Shown: positions 1 to 7,343 of the stretch, in pieces | Numbering within the stretch: position 1 is the stretch's first letter | Layout: each line of letters begins with the position of its first letter | Assembly: GCA_945861315.1 (NCBI GenBank) | Contig: CAMAUB010000016.1 | Location: 1-13,894 of the forward strand | Direction: 5' to 3' | Source: Chlamydia trachomatis | GTDB taxonomy: Bacteria > Chlamydiota > Chlamydiia > Chlamydiales > JAAKFR01 | DNA: 13,894 nt | Notes under the pieces: generated by a model | What the model was told of the DNA's origin: nothing | Databases searched by the model: none | Seen by the model: the letters and a program-made list of their open reading frames with translations, nothing else | Position numbers and translations under genes: made by a program

Positions 1-546
1 ACCAATCACTCCACCACCTACGATAATCATTTTTTTCGGAAGTGTGGTGATATTGAGAAGTGATGTTGAGTCATGAACTATTTTGTGGTCAAATGGCATA
101 AGAGCGAGCTGCCGAGGTTCTGAACCAGTGGCTATAATCACATGTTTTGGATGAAGAATACACGCATCCTCTCCTGTAACCTTGACCTCATGAGGAGAAG
201 TGAATTTCCCCCACCCACGGATGACTTTAATTTTATTGCTTGCAATTAGGCCACTTAGACCTGAGCGAATCTTATTGACAACACTATCTTTTCTCTCTTT
301 CATCTGCCCGTAGTCAAAAGAAACACCACTTACAGTAATGCCAAACTTACTAGCTTCACTCACCTTGCGAAGCACATCGGCATTTGCAATCAGAGCTTTT
401 GAAGGGATACACCCTCGGTTTAAGCAGGTTCCTCCAAGATCTCCCGCTTCAATAAGCGCAGTCTTTAGCCCCCTTTGAGCCCCTCGAATGGCAGCTACAT
501 AACCACCTGGGCCGCTGCCTATGACAACTAGATCAAATTCTTCCAT
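1..546 (-). CDS. lpdA: Dihydrolipoyl dehydrogenase, N-terminal part (runs off window)
   Basis: E3 flavoprotein of 2-oxo acid dehydrogenase complexes; it reoxidises the dihydrolipoyl arm and passes electrons through a disulfide and FAD to NAD+. The 182 visible codons begin at an ATG (546-544). The FAD dinucleotide motif GSGPGG is at residues 10-15. The redox-active pair C41/C46 lies in GGTCLNRGCIPSK. The second FAD segment IATGSEP is at 138-144. The window ends inside the NAD-binding glycine motif (IIVGGGVIG, about 174-182). The rest of the NAD domain and the dimerisation domain with its catalytic His lie beyond position 1. No clear Shine-Dalgarno precedes the ATG. The gene is divergent from the zinc-ribbon gene, with a 70-bp gap. 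The family is certain from the motifs; which complex it serves cannot be read from this fragment. Confidence 0.95.
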   Translation of the reverse strand, partial: MEEFDLVVIGSGPGGYVAAIRGAQRGLKTALIEAGDLGGTCLNRGCIPSKALIANADVLRKVSEASKFGITVSGVSFDYGQMKERKDSVVNKIRSGLSGLIASNKIKVIRGWGKFTSPHEVKVTGEDACILHPKHVIIATGSEPRQLALMPFDHKIVHDSTSLLNITTLPKKMIIVGGGVIG

Positions 547-579
547 GGGAGCAATCTAACACAATCTATGTTTTTTTGC

Positions 580-608
580 TTGTAACATCCAGCAATGATA
601 TGTAAAAT
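580..608 (+). promoter_or_regulatory. Candidate sigma-70-type promoter for the zinc-ribbon gene
   Basis: TTGTAA (580-585) and TAAAAT (603-608) are separated by 17 bp. A transcript starting 6-7 bases after the -10 would begin about 2-3 bases before the GTG start at 617, so the mRNA would be nearly leaderless. That agrees with the lack of a Shine-Dalgarno. Prediction by eye only. Confidence 0.35.
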
Positions 609-616
609 TTTCAATA

Positions 617-1054
617 GTGAAGAAAAACGAAAAAAGACTCTGCTGGAATTGTGATGGTGATGTCAGTCTTCATCTTGACCAATGTCCTTACTGTGGGGTT
701 GATGTTAATACCCCTCAAGACAAAAAGATTCCTTATCAAGGACTTGGAAGTCCATTCCAACAAGCTCCTTCGTCCTCTCTTGCACCAAAAGAGAACTTTT
801 CAGTCTCTGATGAAGAGTGGAAGAATGCTCTGAAGGAAGGAGAAGAGGAGGAGGCCACAAAATCGAGTCGACACGAAGTAATTGCGCTTCTACTCCTGCT
901 TCCAGGAATTGTCTTCTGCTTATTTGGCTTACTCCTTTTGTTTTTTTCCGATGATGGCACCCTTACCCTTCATTGGAATCAAAATATGGCCTACTTCTAC
1001 TTCCTAGGCGCAGTCCCTCTCATTTATTTAGGATGGCGAGCAGTGGGTCGTTAG
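617..1054 (+). CDS. Zinc-ribbon protein with two C-terminal membrane segments, unknown function
   Basis: 145 residues; I do not recognise a named family. The N-terminus has a four-cysteine zinc ribbon, C9-x2-C12 and C23-x2-C26, with CPYCG at the second knuckle. A polar, Pro/Ser-rich linker follows, then an acidic stretch (about 64-80). Two hydrophobic helices are at about 88-109 and 123-141, so the ribbon probably sits in the cytoplasm on a membrane anchor. The start is GTG at 617: a stop lies in frame at 596-598, and no other usual start precedes the first cysteines. There is no Shine-Dalgarno. The last codon overlaps the stop of the convergent small secreted gene. Similar ribbon-plus-membrane proteins are often uncharacterised membrane factors; no specific role can be claimed. 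Confidence 0.8.
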   Translation: MKKNEKRLCWNCDGDVSLHLDQCPYCGVDVNTPQDKKIPYQGLGSPFQQAPSSSLAPKENFSVSDEEWKNALKEGEEEEATKSSRHEVIALLLLLPGIVFCLFGLLLLFFSDDGTLTLHWNQNMAYFYFLGAVPLIYLGWRAVGR

Positions 1055-1323
1055 CTACGGCTCGTTGGGTGATATTCACAAGTATTTTTAGGGTTTAGTG
1101 GCTTGTGGCATTCGGGGCAACGCAGTCTATTGGCTAAAAAATAGACTCCCCCTTGATCAGAAAGAAGAGAATCAGTTTCAAAAATCTCATCTTCAACGTG
1201 AACAAGAATCATAGATTCATAAATTTCAATCTCACTAGGTGAGCAATAGTGTTTTGCTTCCTGCTGCGAAGCAAAAAGCACAGAGGTGCAGCATAGTGCT
1301 GTAATGGCTAATTGATTTAACAT
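1051..1323 (-). CDS. Small secreted protein with a C-terminal cysteine knuckle, unknown function
   Basis: 90 residues. The first 18 look like a signal peptide (short Asn/Gln start, hydrophobic ITALCCTSVLFA core), so the mature form would be periplasmic or exported. Two cysteines (C11, C12) lie within the predicted signal. The mature part carries C27, a CPECHKPL motif (about 69-76) resembling half of a zinc or disulfide knuckle, and a further Cys near the end. The gene lies after secA on the same strand, 105 bases from the secA stop, in AT-rich sequence. Its TAA (1053-1051) shares bases with the stop of the convergent zinc-ribbon gene. No clear Shine-Dalgarno. The signal peptide and absence of an overlapping larger gene support it, but homologues would be needed to be sure. 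Confidence 0.6.
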   Translation of the reverse strand: MLNQLAITALCCTSVLFASQQEAKHYCSPSEIEIYESMILVHVEDEIFETDSLLSDQGGVYFLANRLRCPECHKPLNPKNTCEYHPTSRS

Positions 1324-1428
1324 TTTGAATCCAAGGTTTGATTAATAGTAACTTAACAATCGCAATAAGAATAAAAAAAAATATATTTAAATGAAATATC
1401 AAGAATTTATTTTAAGCCAACACTTTTA

Positions 1429-4400
1429 TTATGAGACCATTGGCTCTTCAAAAATACCGCAACATTTCTTATATTTCTTGCCACTCTTGCATGGACATAG
1501 GTCATTTCTCCCAACTTTTGGTTCAGATGAAGCGGGAGTAGTAGAAGCAGAAGAGCGCCTTGGCTGCGCGTACTGCTCTTGAGGCAGCGAGGGAGGAGGA
1601 GATGTGTCAAACATAAGTCGATTTGATTCGAGGTTGATTTGACTGAGCATTTCTTGAAAAAGGCTTTGTCTTGGCGCAGCGATTTCCACTCTAAAGACAT
1701 TTTTAGCTGCTTCAGCTTGCAGCTCTTGCGTCAATTTATGGAAGAGAGCAAAAGCTTCATGCTTAAATTCTAGCAGAGGATCACGTTGAGCAACAGCGCG
1801 CAAGCTTACTTCAGAGCGTAGGTAATCCATTGTAAGTAGGTGCTCTTGCCAAAGCTCATCAATTTTATGAATAATCACAGAGCGAATAGCTTCTTGTGCA
1901 ATTGCCTTTGCGTCATAATTAGGTCCAAGCATTTTGGCTTTTTCCATTTCATGGTTAAACTTCTGATCAAAAGCTGTCAGGATTTGTTTAGTAGCAATTT
2001 CTTCAATTTCTTCTACGCAGATGTGGTCATTATCAAATACACTCTTGTCAAAACTTACTGGAAATGTGCTGATTAACCACTGTCTAAATCCTTCAGGATC
2101 CCAACTGCCCACTTCTGCTCGCGTAACAAAATAGTGGTCAACTTTGGCTTGAACAACATTTTGTAAAAGTTCTTTGGTGTGGGGGACAATATCTTCACAA
2201 TGAAGAATTTCATTTCTAAAGCTATAAACTTCTTGTCTTTGCTTGTTCATAACATCATCATATTCAAGAGTATGCTTACGCATTGTATAGTTGCGTCCCT
2301 CGACTCTTTTTTGTGCTGTTTGAATCGATCGGTTTAAGATTCCTGCAGAAATAGGTTCTCCCTCTGGCGGGCGAAAACGTTGAATCAGACTGTTGAGCTT
2401 CGGTGATGCAAAAAGACGCATCAGAGGATCTTCAAAAGAAATAAAGAATTTAGAAGAGCCAGGATCACCCAAACGGGCACTTCGTCCACGCAGCTGGCGA
2501 TCAATGCGTCTTGATTGGTGGCGAGTTGTTCCAATGACATGGAGTCCTCCAAGCGCAGCCACATCTCCTTTCAGCTTGATATCTGTTCCTCGTCCAGCCA
2601 TGTTAGTTGCGACTGTTACAGCACCGTGAGAGCCTGCATTGGCAATAATTTGAGCTTCCTCAGTATGATGTTTTGCGTTCAATACAGTATGATTGATCTG
2701 ATTTTGTCGTAAAATGCGCGAAAGCTTTTCAGAAACGTCAACCGACTCTGTTCCAAGTAGAATAGGCCGTCCTTTTTCATGCACCTCTTTGATGTCTTTT
2801 AAAATAGCATGATATTTTTCACGCTCAGTCATATAGATTTCATCATTCGCATCGGTGCGCTCACAAGGCTTGTAAGTTGGAATTTGGAGAACATCAAGCT
2901 TATAAATCTCTTTGAATTCACTCGCCTCTGTGATGGCTGTTCCGGTCATCCCAGCTAGCTTGTCATACATGCGGAAGTAGTTTTGCAGTGTGATCGATGC
3001 ATAGGTTTGGGTCTCACGTTGGATTTTGACCCCTTCTTTTGCTTCAATCGCTTGGTGCAAACCATCGGAAAAACGGCGTCCAGGTTGAGGGCGACCTGTA
3101 TTTTCATCGATGATGACAATCTTGTCTTGATCAACAATGTAGTCCACATCTTTTTCCATCAAAAGATGTGCTCTAAGAAGCTGGCGTAAATTGTGCGAAC
3201 GCTCTTTTCTTTTGACATCTTCTTGATTGAGGGCCAGTTTTTTCTCCATTTTTTGATCATCATCCAGATCAAGGTCGTGATCAACCTCAGCATACTCATG
3301 GCCAAGGTCAAGCATCACAAAGTCATCTCCATTCCCACCGGCGCTTTCTGCCCAAGCAACAATACCCTTGTCTGTCAATTCAAACTCATTTCCCCGCTCA
3401 TCGATGACCATAATGAGCTCAGCTAATAGCTCAGCCTTCTCCTCTTTGGTTTGATCAGAGTGAAAGTAGAGATCCCACTTGTCAATTTCATTTCTCAAAT
3501 CAGGGTTTTCTCTAACCCGTCTTAAAACTTTATTGTGGGGCATTCCCTTCCCAACAAGCCAAAGACGCTTACAAGCGGCTTTGACCGCTTCCATTTCCTT
3601 CTTATCATCAGGAAGAGCATCCGTTGTCATCCACTTATCAAGAGTCTTTTTAGCCTCTGTACTAATTCGCGTGCAAAGATCGCGTTGTATTTTGACAAGT
3701 GCAGCACTGCCCTCTTTGAGCTTATCGTACATTTGCATGCTATTTGGCGTTGGGCCTGAAATAATTAGAGGCGTTCTAGCTTCATCGATTAAGATTGAGT
3801 CGATCTCATCCACAATAGAGAAGTAGTAGCCACGTTGAACTTGCTCCTCTTTTCGCCCAGCCATCGAATTATCTCTGAGATAATCAAACCCAAATTCCGA
3901 AGCTGAGCCATAAAGAACATCGCACCGATAAAGCTCGCGCCTCTGCTGCTGAGGCGTTCCATTGACGAGCACTCCGGTAGTCAGGCCTAGCCAGCGCAAA
4001 ATTGAACCAACCCATTCGCAATCCCTCTTGACGAGATAGTCGTTAACAGTGACAAGGTGAACAGGTTTTTCTGTCAGGGCATTGAGATAAAGTGGGAGGG
4101 TTGCAGTGAGCGTTTTTCCCTCACCCGTTTGCATCTCTGCAATATAGCCATTGTGCAGAGCTATCGCTCCTACAATTTGAACATCATAGGGGATCATATC
4201 CCACTTTTGGTCATATCCAGAGACATGAACATCTGTACCCCAAAGGCGGCGGCACACATTTTTGACAACAGCGAATGCTTCTGGGAGGATTTGATCAAGG
4301 CTCTCTCCCACACGGTAACGCTCTTTGAACTCATTGGTCTTAGCTCTAACCTCATCATCTGAGAGAGCTTGAAGCTTCTCTTCAAGATGATTGATCTCTT

Positions 4401-4473
4401 TTACCATTCGCGAAAAGCGAGTGACGGCCCTTTCTTGAGACGTGCCAAAAAGTTTTTTTAAAATGCCAAACAT
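1429..4473 (-). CDS. secA: Preprotein translocase ATPase SecA
   Basis: Motor of the Sec pathway; it pushes unfolded preproteins through SecYEG at the inner membrane using ATP. The helicase-like NBD1 has Walker A (TGEGKT, 116-121), TVNDYLVKRD (142-151) and Walker B VDEIDSILIDEARTP (221-235). The preprotein cross-linking region follows, enlarged by charged insertions between about 255 and 430, including an Asp-rich patch at 398-406. NBD2 has TGTAITE (510-516), TNMAGRGTDI (623-632) and QLRGRSARLGDPG (660-672). The helical scaffold and wing follow. The extreme C-terminus is the SecB/lipid-binding zinc motif C993-P-C995 ... C1004-C1005. At 1014 residues it is longer than the roughly 900 of E. coli, owing to the insertions. 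The ATG has a good Shine-Dalgarno and a nearby -10. It lies last in a minus-strand row after psd and a TPR gene, as in Chlamydia. Confidence 0.98.
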   Translation of the reverse strand: MFGILKKLFGTSQERAVTRFSRMVKEINHLEEKLQALSDDEVRAKTNEFKERYRVGESLDQILPEAFAVVKNVCRRLWGTDVHVSGYDQKWDMIPYDVQIVGAIALHNGYIAEMQTGEGKTLTATLPLYLNALTEKPVHLVTVNDYLVKRDCEWVGSILRWLGLTTGVLVNGTPQQQRRELYRCDVLYGSASEFGFDYLRDNSMAGRKEEQVQRGYYFSIVDEIDSILIDEARTPLIISGPTPNSMQMYDKLKEGSAALVKIQRDLCTRISTEAKKTLDKWMTTDALPDDKKEMEAVKAACKRLWLVGKGMPHNKVLRRVRENPDLRNEIDKWDLYFHSDQTKEEKAELLAELIMVIDERGNEFELTDKGIVAWAESAGGNGDDFVMLDLGHEYAEVDHDLDLDDDQKMEKKLALNQEDVKRKERSHNLRQLLRAHLLMEKDVDYIVDQDKIVIIDENTGRPQPGRRFSDGLHQAIEAKEGVKIQRETQTYASITLQNYFRMYDKLAGMTGTAITEASEFKEIYKLDVLQIPTYKPCERTDANDEIYMTEREKYHAILKDIKEVHEKGRPILLGTESVDVSEKLSRILRQNQINHTVLNAKHHTEEAQIIANAGSHGAVTVATNMAGRGTDIKLKGDVAALGGLHVIGTTRHQSRRIDRQLRGRSARLGDPGSSKFFISFEDPLMRLFASPKLNSLIQRFRPPEGEPISAGILNRSIQTAQKRVEGRNYTMRKHTLEYDDVMNKQRQEVYSFRNEILHCEDIVPHTKELLQNVVQAKVDHYFVTRAEVGSWDPEGFRQWLISTFPVSFDKSVFDNDHICVEEIEEIATKQILTAFDQKFNHEMEKAKMLGPNYDAKAIAQEAIRSVIIHKIDELWQEHLLTMDYLRSEVSLRAVAQRDPLLEFKHEAFALFHKLTQELQAEAAKNVFRVEIAAPRQSLFQEMLSQINLESNRLMFDTSPPPSLPQEQYAQPRRSSASTTPASSEPKVGRNDLCPCKSGKKYKKCCGIFEEPMVS

Positions 4474-4477
4474 TATT

Positions 4478-4501
4478 CACCTCTAAAAAAGCCCCATTAT
4501 A
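4478..4501 (-). promoter_or_regulatory. secA -10 element and Shine-Dalgarno
   Basis: On the minus strand a perfect TATAAT lies at 4501-4496, and AGAGGTG at 4484-4478 lies four bases before the secA ATG. The -35 region (about 4524-4519) is poor. This gives secA its own start signal, on the secA side of the palindromic element at 4548-4719. Confidence 0.55.
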
Positions 4502-4547
4502 ACAAACTTGAGCAAATTTAGAAAGTGATTATGAGGGAGATTCATCA

Positions 4548-4719
4548 CTAGCCCGCATTTCTCACACTTTCTCGGAAAACTCGCACACTCTGGCACCTCA
4601 TCTTGGCCATCAGGATAGTGAGGCCGTGTTGCTCGAACACTGTCCTCACTATCCTGACAGCCAATCTGAGGCACCAAAGTGGCGATTTTTCTCGAAAAAG
4701 TGTGAGAAATGCGGGCTAG
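4548..4719. mobile_element. MITE-like 172-bp near-palindrome with TA at both ends
   Basis: Arms 4548-4623 and 4644-4719 are reverse complements about a centre at 4633.5. By hand count roughly 60 of 76 positions pair, including a perfect outer 23 bp and a perfect inner 13 bp (4611-4623 with 4644-4656). A 20-bp apex contains a further small hairpin (GTGTT/AACAC). Both ends read TA followed by the inverted repeat GCCCGCATTT, as expected of a miniature element using TA target sites (IS630/Tc1-type transposases). It has no transposase and no credible gene. The right end lies on the stop codon of the TPR gene. It could alternatively be a dispersed palindromic repeat of REP type or act as a terminator. 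A second copy is not present in this window. Confidence 0.65.
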
Positions 4720-6080
4720 GCAACTAGAGAGCGGGAGATGTGCTGATCTTCTAGGGGAAAATTATTGCGAAGACGGCGCAGTGCTTCTTGCCGCCTTTGT
4801 CTAATTTTGCGGTCGCTTGCCTGGGCTACTAAGCTCTCTTGGATTTGATACGCCTTTTCAAAGTTTCCAACACGTGCGTGGGCAGCACTTAAAATTTCCC
4901 AAGAAGTGGAATCATTGAGAAGTTTAAGAGAGACGTAGGCAAAGTTCACCCCTTGCTCATGGGTGATGCTGCTTGTCATGCCAACTCCAAAAAGCCATGC
5001 AACTCCTCGATAGCCATTGGGTTTTGAAGGAAACTGTTTGATGATTTGCATGTAAACTTGCTCTGCTTTATCCCATTTTTTTTGCCTCTCTAGGCTATAA
5101 CCATAATAAGAAAGCGTGGTTGCGCTCGCGTCATGCGCTTTTGCAAGTTCAGCAAAATAGTGTTCGGCATAGTTATATTTGCAGGTATTAAGAGCACACA
5201 GTGCTGCCTGTTTGATCAAGCGTCGATCTTTTTTCTCCCACGCGTGGTTAGACTGGTAGATAAGAAAAGCTTTTTGAAATTGACCGCGCTCTTCCATGCA
5301 GCGACCAAGTCCAATGGTTGCCTCCACATCACCTGGATCTTTTTCAAGAAGATCGCGATAAATTTGTTCTGCCTGACCTAAGTTTCCAAGGCGGCGATAG
5401 GCGTGTGCAAGTTGGCCAAGGAGTCGATGATTGCAAAAACCCATGCGAATACCATATTCGTAGAACTCAATGGCTTCTGCATATCTCTTTAAAATCGAAA
5501 GTGTTTCCGCGGCCAACGCAATCAACTCTTCATTTTGTGTATTGTCAAGCCGGTTTTCAATAAGCCCTAAGCACTGCTCAGGGTGGCCACTGCGTAAAAG
5601 AGCACGAGCAAGAGTTAATATATCTGATTCAGTGCGTAGAATAGGCCCGCAAACTTTGAACGCTTTTAACGCTTCATCTGGACGCTCAAGTGCTAGAAGA
5701 ATTTTCCCTTCTTCAAGGCGTAGCAGGAGTTCCTCAGGATAGTTTTTCGATGCATGCCTAACACAATGAAGAGCTTGCTCGTAGGCATGTGTTCCTCGAA
5801 GAACTTGAGTGTAGTAGAGATGAGCTTTTGAACCACTCTTTGGATGATGTAAAAGAGGGAGAAGAGCATTTTGTGCTTCATGCCACTGTTCTAAAGTAAT
5901 CATCTTAGAAACATCATTCAAGATTTTCTGAATAGATTTAGAGGTGAGATAGTAGCTGCGAATCCAGTGACGGATCGAGAGATAGCATATAAATGCAAGT
6001 GTCAATAAAACGACAGCGATAAACACTGGCAGCCCCGTTAATAACCCGAAACTCAGGTTAATACCTTTTTTAGATAACAA
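4716..6080 (-). CDS. Membrane-anchored TPR-repeat protein (CT700-like by position)
   Basis: 454 residues. A hydrophobic segment at about 12-34 is a signal anchor. The rest is helical tetratricopeptide repeat: recurring pairs such as A-YEQALHCVRHA (near 99-110), DEALKAF (135-141), YAEAIEFYEYGI (200-211), LGQAEQIYRDLLEKDPGD (234-251), FQKAFLIY (268-275), WDKAEQVYMQIIKQFP (336-351) and FEKAYQI (407-413). It is probably a protein-protein scaffold on the membrane. The start is TTG at 6080. The frame is open upstream only to 6111, with no ATG or GTG, and no internal start precedes the hydrophobic segment. It lies 23 bases after psd and is probably cotranscribed. Its position between psd and secA matches CT700 of C. 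trachomatis (from memory). The TAG stop coincides with the end of the palindromic element. The partner is unknown. Confidence 0.85.
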   Translation of the reverse strand: MLSKKGINLSFGLLTGLPVFIAVVLLTLAFICYLSIRHWIRSYYLTSKSIQKILNDVSKMITLEQWHEAQNALLPLLHHPKSGSKAHLYYTQVLRGTHAYEQALHCVRHASKNYPEELLLRLEEGKILLALERPDEALKAFKVCGPILRTESDILTLARALLRSGHPEQCLGLIENRLDNTQNEELIALAAETLSILKRYAEAIEFYEYGIRMGFCNHRLLGQLAHAYRRLGNLGQAEQIYRDLLEKDPGDVEATIGLGRCMEERGQFQKAFLIYQSNHAWEKKDRRLIKQAALCALNTCKYNYAEHYFAELAKAHDASATTLSYYGYSLERQKKWDKAEQVYMQIIKQFPSKPNGYRGVAWLFGVGMTSSITHEQGVNFAYVSLKLLNDSTSWEILSAAHARVGNFEKAYQIQESLVAQASDRKIRQRRQEALRRLRNNFPLEDQHISRSLVA

Positions 6081-6103
6081 ACAGAAGCTAATAATAACAA
6101 TGG

Positions 6104-6985
6104 TTATTTTTTATTTCCAAGGGACTGTCCCATAATACACAAAGTTTCAATGTGTTGCGTAGAATTAACACAGAGATCTTTATCAAAAATAATCTTGTTT
6201 TTTTCAAATAAAAGAACAATTGCAGAAGCTCCAAATTCAAAAAATCCCTTCTCATCTCCTTTTAAACAGTTCTCATTTGGAGTATAGGTTTGTTTAATTG
6301 AGCCAACATTTGTTGCTCCAACTTCAATTAATAAAACCATTCCAAAGTTAGGGGATTCAAGGGTTGTTACGCACCGTTTGTTCTTTGTGAAACGGGATAA
6401 GTTCTCTTTAAGAGCAATAGGGTTAACTGAGTATAGAAATCCATTGATCATGCGGGGTAGGCTGGGCTTGCCGTTGCATGGAAAGTGGAAGCGGTGGTAG
6501 TCAGTCGGATTGAGCCGTCCAATCACCATGCTCCCCCCAAGATATTTTTCAGCAAGCGTCTCACTTCCAATAAGAGATGCTAAAGAAAACTTCTCTCCTT
6601 TTAAAACATAACCATCGCACGCTTCAATATCTTGATAAAAAAGAAAGCGACCATCAGTTGGAATAATGGCATCTGATTGCGCTATTGGCCTTGTTTCGGG
6701 TTTCAGTTTGCGTGTGAAAAACTCATTGAAAGAGTTGAAGCTTGCAACAGGATCTAAAAACTCTGCAGTATTTACTTGATATTTCTCAATAAAAGGGAGA
6801 ATTTTCTTTTTCGATGAGGGGAGGGTTTGCAAAAAGCCAAAGAATTTTGAAAAAAAAGGGTAGGTAGCAGTCACTTTGGCAAGAGAGCTGCCAAGGGAGC
6901 TCTTCCCATAGAAAAAACGGATTATTTTTTCATAATAAATTTTTTCTTTAAATTTTTTACCGCTTTTCCTGTCGATGATTTCCAT
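6104..6985 (-). CDS. psd: Phosphatidylserine decarboxylase
   Basis: Makes phosphatidylethanolamine from phosphatidylserine at the inner membrane. The proenzyme cleaves itself and turns the new N-terminal Ser into a pyruvoyl group. At 293 residues it has the usual length. Seen: FNEFFTRKLKPETRPI (86-101), the conserved Asp in PTDGRF (D111), DYHRFHFP (162-169) with the conserved histidines, the INGFLYSVNP region (180-189), EVGATNVGSI (221-230) and the C-terminal cleavage region FFEFGASAI (248-256). The reactive Ser would be S254; D111, H165 and S254 would form the autocleavage triad. The residue before the Ser is Ala, where E. coli has LGST and, from memory, Chlamydia has GGST. The start agrees with the remembered chlamydial N-terminus (a Met, then NRETGK-like). 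It overlaps the upstream small gene by 29 bases. Confidence 0.96.
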   Translation of the reverse strand: MEIIDRKSGKKFKEKIYYEKIIRFFYGKSSLGSSLAKVTATYPFFSKFFGFLQTLPSSKKKILPFIEKYQVNTAEFLDPVASFNSFNEFFTRKLKPETRPIAQSDAIIPTDGRFLFYQDIEACDGYVLKGEKFSLASLIGSETLAEKYLGGSMVIGRLNPTDYHRFHFPCNGKPSLPRMINGFLYSVNPIALKENLSRFTKNKRCVTTLESPNFGMVLLIEVGATNVGSIKQTYTPNENCLKGDEKGFFEFGASAIVLLFEKNKIIFDKDLCVNSTQHIETLCIMGQSLGNKK

Positions 6986-7301
6986 TTGATCCTACTTCAT
7001 TAAAAAATTGAAGCTCATAGACAAAGTCAGCGGGAAATAGGTGAGTGAGACGTTGTGTCTCAATTTCTCGATAAAGCTCCATGGCATAGCGTACCATAAC
7101 ACTCCCTTTGCGCGCATTATCTGGATCATTTATAAACTCAGCTTTAGCACTTTTGTAAGCTCTTAAGATTTCGAGAGAGTGGAGTTGACTTTCTAAATTT
7201 TTTTCCGTTCTTTCAATCAATTCTTTTAATGTCTCAATTTCATCGGCGAGAAGCGAAGTGGACAAAAGTAAAATAACAGTGAGCAGTTTAACGTTGTTCA
7301 T
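6957..7301 (-). CDS. Small exported helical protein, unknown function
   Basis: 114 residues, not recognised. Residues 1-19 (MNNVKLLTVILLLSTSLLA) form a signal peptide with likely cleavage after A19. Residues about 20-65 are strongly helical with heptad-like Leu/Ile spacing (IETLKELIERTEKNLESQL), suggesting a coiled coil. A second helical part (69-85) contains SVMVRYAMELYREIETQ. There is no membrane segment in the mature part, so it is probably periplasmic. It overlaps the start of psd by 29 bases, which argues for cotranscription and possibly coupled translation. Its ATG (7301-7299) lies in the first of three tandem 13-mers that place competing ATGs upstream. It is divergent from mnmE across only 42 bp. 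Confidence 0.75.
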   Translation of the reverse strand: MNNVKLLTVILLLSTSLLADEIETLKELIERTEKNLESQLHSLEILRAYKSAKAEFINDPDNARKGSVMVRYAMELYREIETQRLTHLFPADFVYELQFFNEVGSNGNHRQEKR

Positions 7302-7334
7302 AATAAGAGTTCATAATAAGATTTCATAATAAAA
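7296..7334. repeat. Three tandem 13-bp repeats at the psd-operon/mnmE junction
   Basis: GTTCATAATAAGA occurs at 7296-7308 and 7309-7321, and a variant (TTTCATAATAAAA) at 7322-7334. Each copy carries an ATG on the minus strand. The repeats fill nearly all of the 42-bp divergent gap and extend into the first codons of the small exported gene. Confidence 0.9.
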
Positions 7335-7343
7335 TGGCTTAAA

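Noticed and set aside
1407..1700. 97-codon minus-strand frame at the secA 3' end
   Set aside because: Shifted shadow of secA, whose zinc motif is intact in the proper frame.
4483..4677. 64-codon minus-strand frame with a CEKCGL motif
   Set aside because: It lies almost entirely inside the palindromic element and its upstream end overlaps the apex and arms; frames in palindromes are often open by symmetry. No ribosome site and it overlaps the secA control region.
4548..4719. Palindrome read as a simple rho-independent terminator
   Set aside because: No U-run follows either arm in the direction of transcription and the stem is over 70 bp; mobile or dispersed repeat fits better.
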